DNA of 9,926 nt. Origin: an uncultured Lachnospiraceae bacterium (GTDB taxonomy: Bacteria; Bacillota; Clostridia; Lachnospirales; Lachnospiraceae). The stretch spans positions 1 through 9,926 of the forward strand of contig CAJTRL010000091.1 of NCBI GenBank assembly GCA_910578715.1, written 5' to 3'. The notes under the pieces are model-generated. The model saw nothing but the letters and a program-made list of their open reading frames with translations, did no database searches and was not told where the DNA came from. Every line of letters starts with the position of its first letter. Position 1 is the first letter of the stretch. Both the position numbers and the translations under genes were made by a program. This document shows, in pieces, positions 6,290-9,926 of the stretch.

Positions 6290-6628
6290 CTATCTCATTT
6301 TTTTGCGCAAAACAGCTTTCTCCCCTTCGGTTAATTCGAGACATTCGTCGGGCGACAATTTCGAACACCGCTCCAGAATACCCATAAGGCATTCCCGTGC
6401 TTCGGAATCTCTGATTCCTCCTACGCTGCTGGCCGCACTGAACATCATTATTTCCCTGGGGGCTCCTTTCGTTGACGTAAAAGTGCTTAAAAAATCCACG
6501 GCATCATTTATACAATCACTGTCGGAAGTAAAACGATAGGCTTTGCTCAACCCTTCCTCCATCGCAGATTTTAATGAATTATCGTTTCTGCTATAAGAAT
6601 CTTCTTTTTTAGATGAAAATAATCCCAT
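6290..6628 (-). CDS. hypothetical 112-residue protein, last gene of the CHAT array
   Basis: I do not recognise a family. The protein starts MGLFSSKKEDSYSRND, a charged flexible N-terminus, then appears mostly helical (DCINDAVDFLSTF, APREIMMFSAASSVGG, ARECLMGILERCSKL) and ends with LTEGEKAVLRKKMR. No signal peptide or membrane helix. Cysteines fall near 40, 80 and 88, with no metal-binding spacing. The start is ATG at 6628: the frame opens at a GTG at 6649, but AAGGAG (6643-6638) lies within that extension and is 9 nt from the ATG. It follows the 51-residue gene by 47 bp, so it is probably co-transcribed with the CHAT genes, though a weak promoter of its own cannot be excluded (TATAAA just upstream). 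No clear terminator follows. Confidence 0.78.
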   Translation of the reverse strand: MGLFSSKKEDSYSRNDNSLKSAMEEGLSKAYRFTSDSDCINDAVDFLSTFTSTKGAPREIMMFSAASSVGGIRDSEARECLMGILERCSKLSPDECLELTEGEKAVLRKKMR

Positions 6629-6675
6629 GTTTTTCTTCTCCTTTTTCACTTTATAATTTTCAATGATACGCCTTC

Positions 6676-6831
6676 TTAATTCTTCCCTTCCTTTCCCCCA
6701 TTCTCCTTCGGCGGCCTGACCGGAGGCATCGGCTTCCCCGATGATGCAGGCGCCGGCGGCAGGCTGAATCCTCTTGTTCCGCTTCTCCTGTCAGCGTCAG
6801 GATATACCGTTTCATTTCTTTTTTCGTTCAT
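6676..6831 (-). CDS. 51-residue Pro/Gly-rich small protein
   Basis: A complete small frame from ATG at 6831 to TAA at 6678-6676. The product begins MNEKRNETVYPDADRRSGTR, contains a proline-rich centre (FSLPPAPASSGKPMPPVRPP) and ends in a Gly/Lys tail. It is predicted disordered, basic, and has no membrane helix. Coding support is the near-perfect ribosome site AGGAGG (6844-6839) 7 nt before the ATG, and its placement 17 bp after the two-helix membrane protein and 47 bp before the next gene on the same strand. Proline-rich disordered peptides often act as SH3-like ligands, linkers or protease substrates; any of these is speculation. It is short enough to be missed by standard gene callers. Confidence 0.72.
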   Translation of the reverse strand: MNEKRNETVYPDADRRSGTRGFSLPPAPASSGKPMPPVRPPKENGGKEGKN

Positions 6832-6838
6832 AATCCTT

Positions 6839-6844
6839 CCTCCT
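6839..6844 (-). promoter_or_regulatory. strong ribosome binding site for the 51-residue gene
   Basis: AGGAGG on the minus strand, 7 nt from ATG 6831. It lies in the 17-bp gap just after the stop of the upstream membrane-protein gene and is the main evidence that the small frame is translated. Confidence 0.75.
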
Positions 6845-6848
6845 GTTT

Positions 6849-7358
6849 TTATTTCGTTTCCTTATTTTCCGTAGGGCAAAACCGTTCCAGATAGATATCC
6901 GTTTTCTCTATCGCTTTTTTCATAAATCTCTTACTGCTCAATGACAGTTCCTTTTTCTGATATTTATTTTCCAGCCCGATAAACTCCTCTTCATAATGAT
7001 ACAATAAGTCGTTTATTTCTTCTTCCGTCAGCTTTCCGGAAGATACCTGAAACCAGTCATGCTCAATCCGGTTGCATAGCTGCTTTAGCTCTTTTATAAA
7101 AGGCGCCGCAGTTTTCAGTTTTTTGCTGAACGGAAGCAAATCATAGACTGCGGTTATGACATGGGAAACCGCAATCAGCGCGGCCCATACAAAAGAATAC
7201 TGGCTCCATACCGCCCATGCCGCAATGCTTGTAGACGATGAAAGCGCGCAGTATATCTTAACCGCCTTGTCCACTATATAGGAACACTCCGCTTCTGCAT
7301 CCAGATAATAGACATAGATTCTTTTTTCCTTCAGATAATTCCAGTACCTTTCCTGCAT
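6849..7358 (-). CDS. two-transmembrane-helix protein with cytosolic helical tail (SLATT-like architecture)
   Basis: 169 residues. A short charged N-terminus (EKRIYVYYLDAEAE) precedes two adjacent hydrophobic helices, about 32-51 (VKIYCALSSSTSIAAWAVW) and 54-74 (SFVWAALIAVSHVITAVY), joined by a very tight turn. These are followed by LLPFSKK and about 90 residues of amphipathic helix (FIKELKQLCNRIEHDWFQ, LTEEEINDLLYHYEEEF). This N-terminal hairpin plus cytosolic helical tail is the layout of SLATT-type 2TM proteins, proposed effectors in nucleotide- or protease-gated defence systems. I make the comparison on architecture, not on a domain hit. Start supported by AAAGGAG 7 nt before the ATG. It follows the CHAT gene by 45 bp of purine-rich DNA and precedes the 51-residue gene by 17 bp. 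Probably an inner-membrane protein whose partner or activator is the CHAT protease (inference). Confidence 0.83.
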   Translation of the reverse strand: MQERYWNYLKEKRIYVYYLDAEAECSYIVDKAVKIYCALSSSTSIAAWAVWSQYSFVWAALIAVSHVITAVYDLLPFSKKLKTAAPFIKELKQLCNRIEHDWFQVSSGKLTEEEINDLLYHYEEEFIGLENKYQKKELSLSSKRFMKKAIEKTDIYLERFCPTENKETK

Positions 7359-7403
7359 CGCAGCTCTCCTTTCTGTTCTCCCTCTCCGTTCTTCCTCCCG
7401 TAT

Positions 7404-9926
7404 TTAATTACATCGATAACAGATAAAACCGCCCCAGTATATTTCTCTCTCAAAAGGCCGCTCCCAGTCATTTCTTTTTTCATACTGCCATACTAATTGC
7501 TTACTTTCATAATCAATATCCTGCTCCAGCATGTACGCAAACCATCCATCCTGTTTCAACCGCCCGATTGTCGCCCCTTGTATGTACCGCTTTGCATTTT
7601 TCAAAGCAGTAAACGGTTTGTTACCTCTTTGTATATACGCATCATAAAAATATCCCATCAGGATTGCCGTAGCAAAATCGTCAGCCGACCAGAGACTGGA
7701 AATTACATAACGCGCACCGGCCGCCGAAAATCCGCCAAGTAATCCATGAAATCCCTTGTTTTCCAGTACTTCATTCATGCCGCTGTTACAGGATGAAAGA
7801 ACTGCCAGTTCCACAGAACGAAGATTCAGACGACTGATTTCATCCGCCGTCACAATACCGTTTCCGTACTTTCTGCTTATTTGTCCTGTCCGCAGCCAGT
7901 TCTCCGCTCCCGCAAATGCAAGGCCGGAAGCATAGGCGGCATCTTTTCCGTTGTCAAAATATCCGTGTGTCGCAATATGGATATTTCTGTACCCTTCCGC
8001 TGACATCAACAAGTTTTTTACAGCCTTGCTTCCGGTATAATACGGACTTGTGCACTGTCTGCCGACCAGACACGCCTCTACCCCGCTAAAAGGAATATCT
8101 CCCAGAATCCTGTTACCCGCCCGGCCCTGATAATACGCCGGAAAATCTTCCGTCTGTGCATACTCCAGCTCTGTCATCTGATATTGAGGGCTGCCTATAA
8201 TCAGACTTCCCCCGGAAGAAACACCGTCCTGATTCCGGAACAGAAAATCTCTCGCACATTCCATCAAAATCACATCATATTCTTTCCCTAATCCCAGTCC
8301 GTCCTCGTCTTTCAGAATCTCAAAAGGCAGATTCATCAGCTCTCTGTCCGGCGCAATATACAGCCGGTCCACGTCCTGAATGGAAGCAAGCGCCGGTTCC
8401 ATCAGAAAACGATGCAGATTCCTTTCAAGCAGTTCTTTCCGTCTTTCTCCTGACCTGTCAATATTCCGGCTGAAAGGGGACCGTCCGGCAGATTCTTTTT
8501 GCAAAATGGACAGCAGTTCTTTTGCCGCTTCCAAAACGGCCCTTCCATCCGAAATAACCTCCCGCTTCAACGTACAGCGGTTTTTCTTTTTACAAATAAG
8601 ATAAACGTCTATGGAAGCCTTCTCCCCATAGGGACTGTACCTGTCATAATCACAAAAGAAATACTCGATAACCGCCGCGTTGTCTGGAATGGCTCTCTGA
8701 ACTTTTTCCCAGGTGATATCTGTAAATACGGCGTTCTTCGGAAACTGCCTGTAAAATTCTTCATCGGCTTCAAGTTTCCGTTTATATGCCGCATCTCCCA
8801 TATAGCCCGACGACCTGCCGCGCAATACCTTTTCCGCCTCTCTGCCGGCCATTTCATTGTGCGCTCCCGACAATTTCAATTTTTCCCCCATCCCGTTACT
8901 GTGAAAGATTCTATTTCTTTCCCTGACCGCCAGAGACGCCAGTTCTTTAAACTGTAGCACTTTTTCATATGCAAAAGGAAGCTCCGCATATCTTCGCAGA
9001 ACGGAATAGCATTCCGAAAACTGAAACTGCACCGTACCGAGCTCCCGATATAACCTGATATCGTTAATATCCCGCACATAGGAATGCCATACCTCTTTCA
9101 GCTTATCCAGGCAGATGTGCAGATATTTTTCCCCTTCATCCCTTTTCCCGTTCTGATAATAAAAAGCAAGTATCAGAGACAGTGTTTCCGCTATAACATT
9201 ATCCGACATCCCGCCGCATTCAACCAGTTTCAGGCGCTCCCGCACGGAAACATCTTCCGGCAGACCAAGTTCCCGTAAAACCACTTCATACGCATCCCAC
9301 ATAAGTGTCTGATGCTCATCCCCCGCCAAAAGCAATTCCTTATTGGCAATGATATACTCCAGAATTTCCTTGTAACTTCCGCATTCCTCTTTGGAAGCCT
9401 TTTGATTCCCGACAAGCAGTATTACAGAAACAAAGACAAATAACAGACATTTTTCGGAAAGTCCCGCCAATTCCTTAAAATTGCCCCTCTTTATGTCTCT
9501 GTGGATTTTTGACAGCCTTTCTTTTAATTCATTGATATCCTCTTTCCCCAGACTGCGCTCAAACATTTCACATTTTATCGTATAAATGCAATAAATATCA
9601 TCCTCGCTCAGACCGCGATTTGTCCCGCCGTACCGGATAACATCAAGCAGCTCTCGAAGCAGCGGCTTCGCCTGTCCATAATTTTCCAGCGTATAATAAA
9701 TCTTCAAAAGTTCAAACCGGATTTTTTTATCAGATATTATGTCAACTGTCTCTGTGGGCGCGTATACGTCAAGCGCCTTCCAAAACGCTCTTTCCGCCGG
9801 AATCCATTCGCGCCTGGCCAGATAATATTTTCCGCGAAAATACCACGCCAGTCTTTTTTTAATCTGCGGTTCTGTCCTGACCGAATCATACATCTGACAG
9901 AGTTCCTCGTACTGCTGCAAATTCCT
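7404..9926 (-). CDS. TPR-like/CHAT-domain caspase-fold protease, 5' end beyond window
   Basis: At least 838 residues. The N-terminal ~360 are helical repeats with TPR character (LAWYFRGKYYLARREWIPAE, LLKIYYTLENYGQAKPLLRE, LSLILAFYYQNGKRDEGEKY), probably a sensor scaffold. Residues about 410-838 are a CHAT domain (caspase HetF associated with TPRs, clan CD cysteine peptidase): RLYIAPDRELMNLPFEIL at 519-536, the catalytic His652 in IHIATHGYF, the catalytic Cys711 in LAVLSSCNSG, then GFHGLLGGFSAAGARYVISS, SLWSADD and the terminal YWGGF strand. Both dyad residues are intact, so it should be an active protease. The first possible initiator here is a TTG at 9920 with no ribosome site and the frame continues to the edge, so the true start lies upstream. 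CHAT proteases activate gasdermins in some bacterial immune operons and form the Csx29 protease of type III-E CRISPR. Here the likely partners are the three small downstream genes. A short hydrophobic run at about 159-171 is more likely a buried repeat helix than a membrane anchor. Confidence 0.93.
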   Translation of the reverse strand, partial: RNLQQYEELCQMYDSVRTEPQIKKRLAWYFRGKYYLARREWIPAERAFWKALDVYAPTETVDIISDKKIRFELLKIYYTLENYGQAKPLLRELLDVIRYGGTNRGLSEDDIYCIYTIKCEMFERSLGKEDINELKERLSKIHRDIKRGNFKELAGLSEKCLLFVFVSVILLVGNQKASKEECGSYKEILEYIIANKELLLAGDEHQTLMWDAYEVVLRELGLPEDVSVRERLKLVECGGMSDNVIAETLSLILAFYYQNGKRDEGEKYLHICLDKLKEVWHSYVRDINDIRLYRELGTVQFQFSECYSVLRRYAELPFAYEKVLQFKELASLAVRERNRIFHSNGMGEKLKLSGAHNEMAGREAEKVLRGRSSGYMGDAAYKRKLEADEEFYRQFPKNAVFTDITWEKVQRAIPDNAAVIEYFFCDYDRYSPYGEKASIDVYLICKKKNRCTLKREVISDGRAVLEAAKELLSILQKESAGRSPFSRNIDRSGERRKELLERNLHRFLMEPALASIQDVDRLYIAPDRELMNLPFEILKDEDGLGLGKEYDVILMECARDFLFRNQDGVSSGGSLIIGSPQYQMTELEYAQTEDFPAYYQGRAGNRILGDIPFSGVEACLVGRQCTSPYYTGSKAVKNLLMSAEGYRNIHIATHGYFDNGKDAAYASGLAFAGAENWLRTGQISRKYGNGIVTADEISRLNLRSVELAVLSSCNSGMNEVLENKGFHGLLGGFSAAGARYVISSLWSADDFATAILMGYFYDAYIQRGNKPFTALKNAKRYIQGATIGRLKQDGWFAYMLEQDIDYESKQLVWQYEKRNDWERPFEREIYWGGFICYRCN

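Noticed and set aside
8499..8957. Plus-strand 152-residue frame inside the CHAT gene
   Set aside because: Antisense to continuous CHAT-protein coding, no ribosome site and no recognisable motif.
1..9926. CRISPR arrays, tRNA or rRNA genes, complete insertion sequences
   Set aside because: No regularly spaced repeats, cloverleaf or rRNA-like segments, and no transposase or terminal inverted repeats were seen on either strand.

Overview
The window looks like a chromosomal piece of a gut-type Clostridia (Lachnospiraceae-like) genome. Supporting signs are strong AGGAGG-type ribosome sites, a GPH-family sugar symporter, AraC and MerR/TipAS regulators and a ClpP of Firmicutes type. The taxon is inferred from gene style, not from a marker. 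Apart from the two rightward genes at the left edge (2-1222 and 1349-1822), every gene is on the minus strand.

Left edge (1-1311): an AT-rich gene, cut by the window start, encodes a Schlafen/AlbA_2 plus HATPase_c_4 type protein. It abuts a short orphan C-terminal reading frame. Base composition changes abruptly here, which suggests an acquired segment next to an older chromosomal block. Then 1349-2781 holds a low-molecular-weight protein tyrosine phosphatase (+) and a lysophospholipase-like alpha/beta hydrolase (-), whose 3' ends overlap by 40 bp.

Middle (2865-6173, all minus): a GPH/MelB-like symporter whose true start is a GTG behind a good GGAGG; a TipAS-type MerR regulator with its own promoter carrying the diagnostic 19-bp spacer and a dyad; a clear intrinsic terminator between these two; and a short AraC regulator coupled by an ATGA overlap to a clpP gene that is not beside clpX.

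Right (6290-9926, all minus): the most interesting region. It is a tight four-gene array that starts beyond the window: a large helical-repeat (TPR-like) CHAT protease with an intact His/Cys dyad; a 169-residue protein with two membrane helices and a cytosolic helical tail (SLATT-like layout); a 51-residue Pro/Gly-rich protein with an excellent ribosome site; and a 112-residue protein of unknown family. A CHAT protease beside a small membrane protein and small soluble proteins resembles protease-activated membrane effectors in bacterial immunity, such as CHAT or caspase-like proteases beside gasdermins. No gasdermin is visible here. The defence role and any protease-substrate link are inference.
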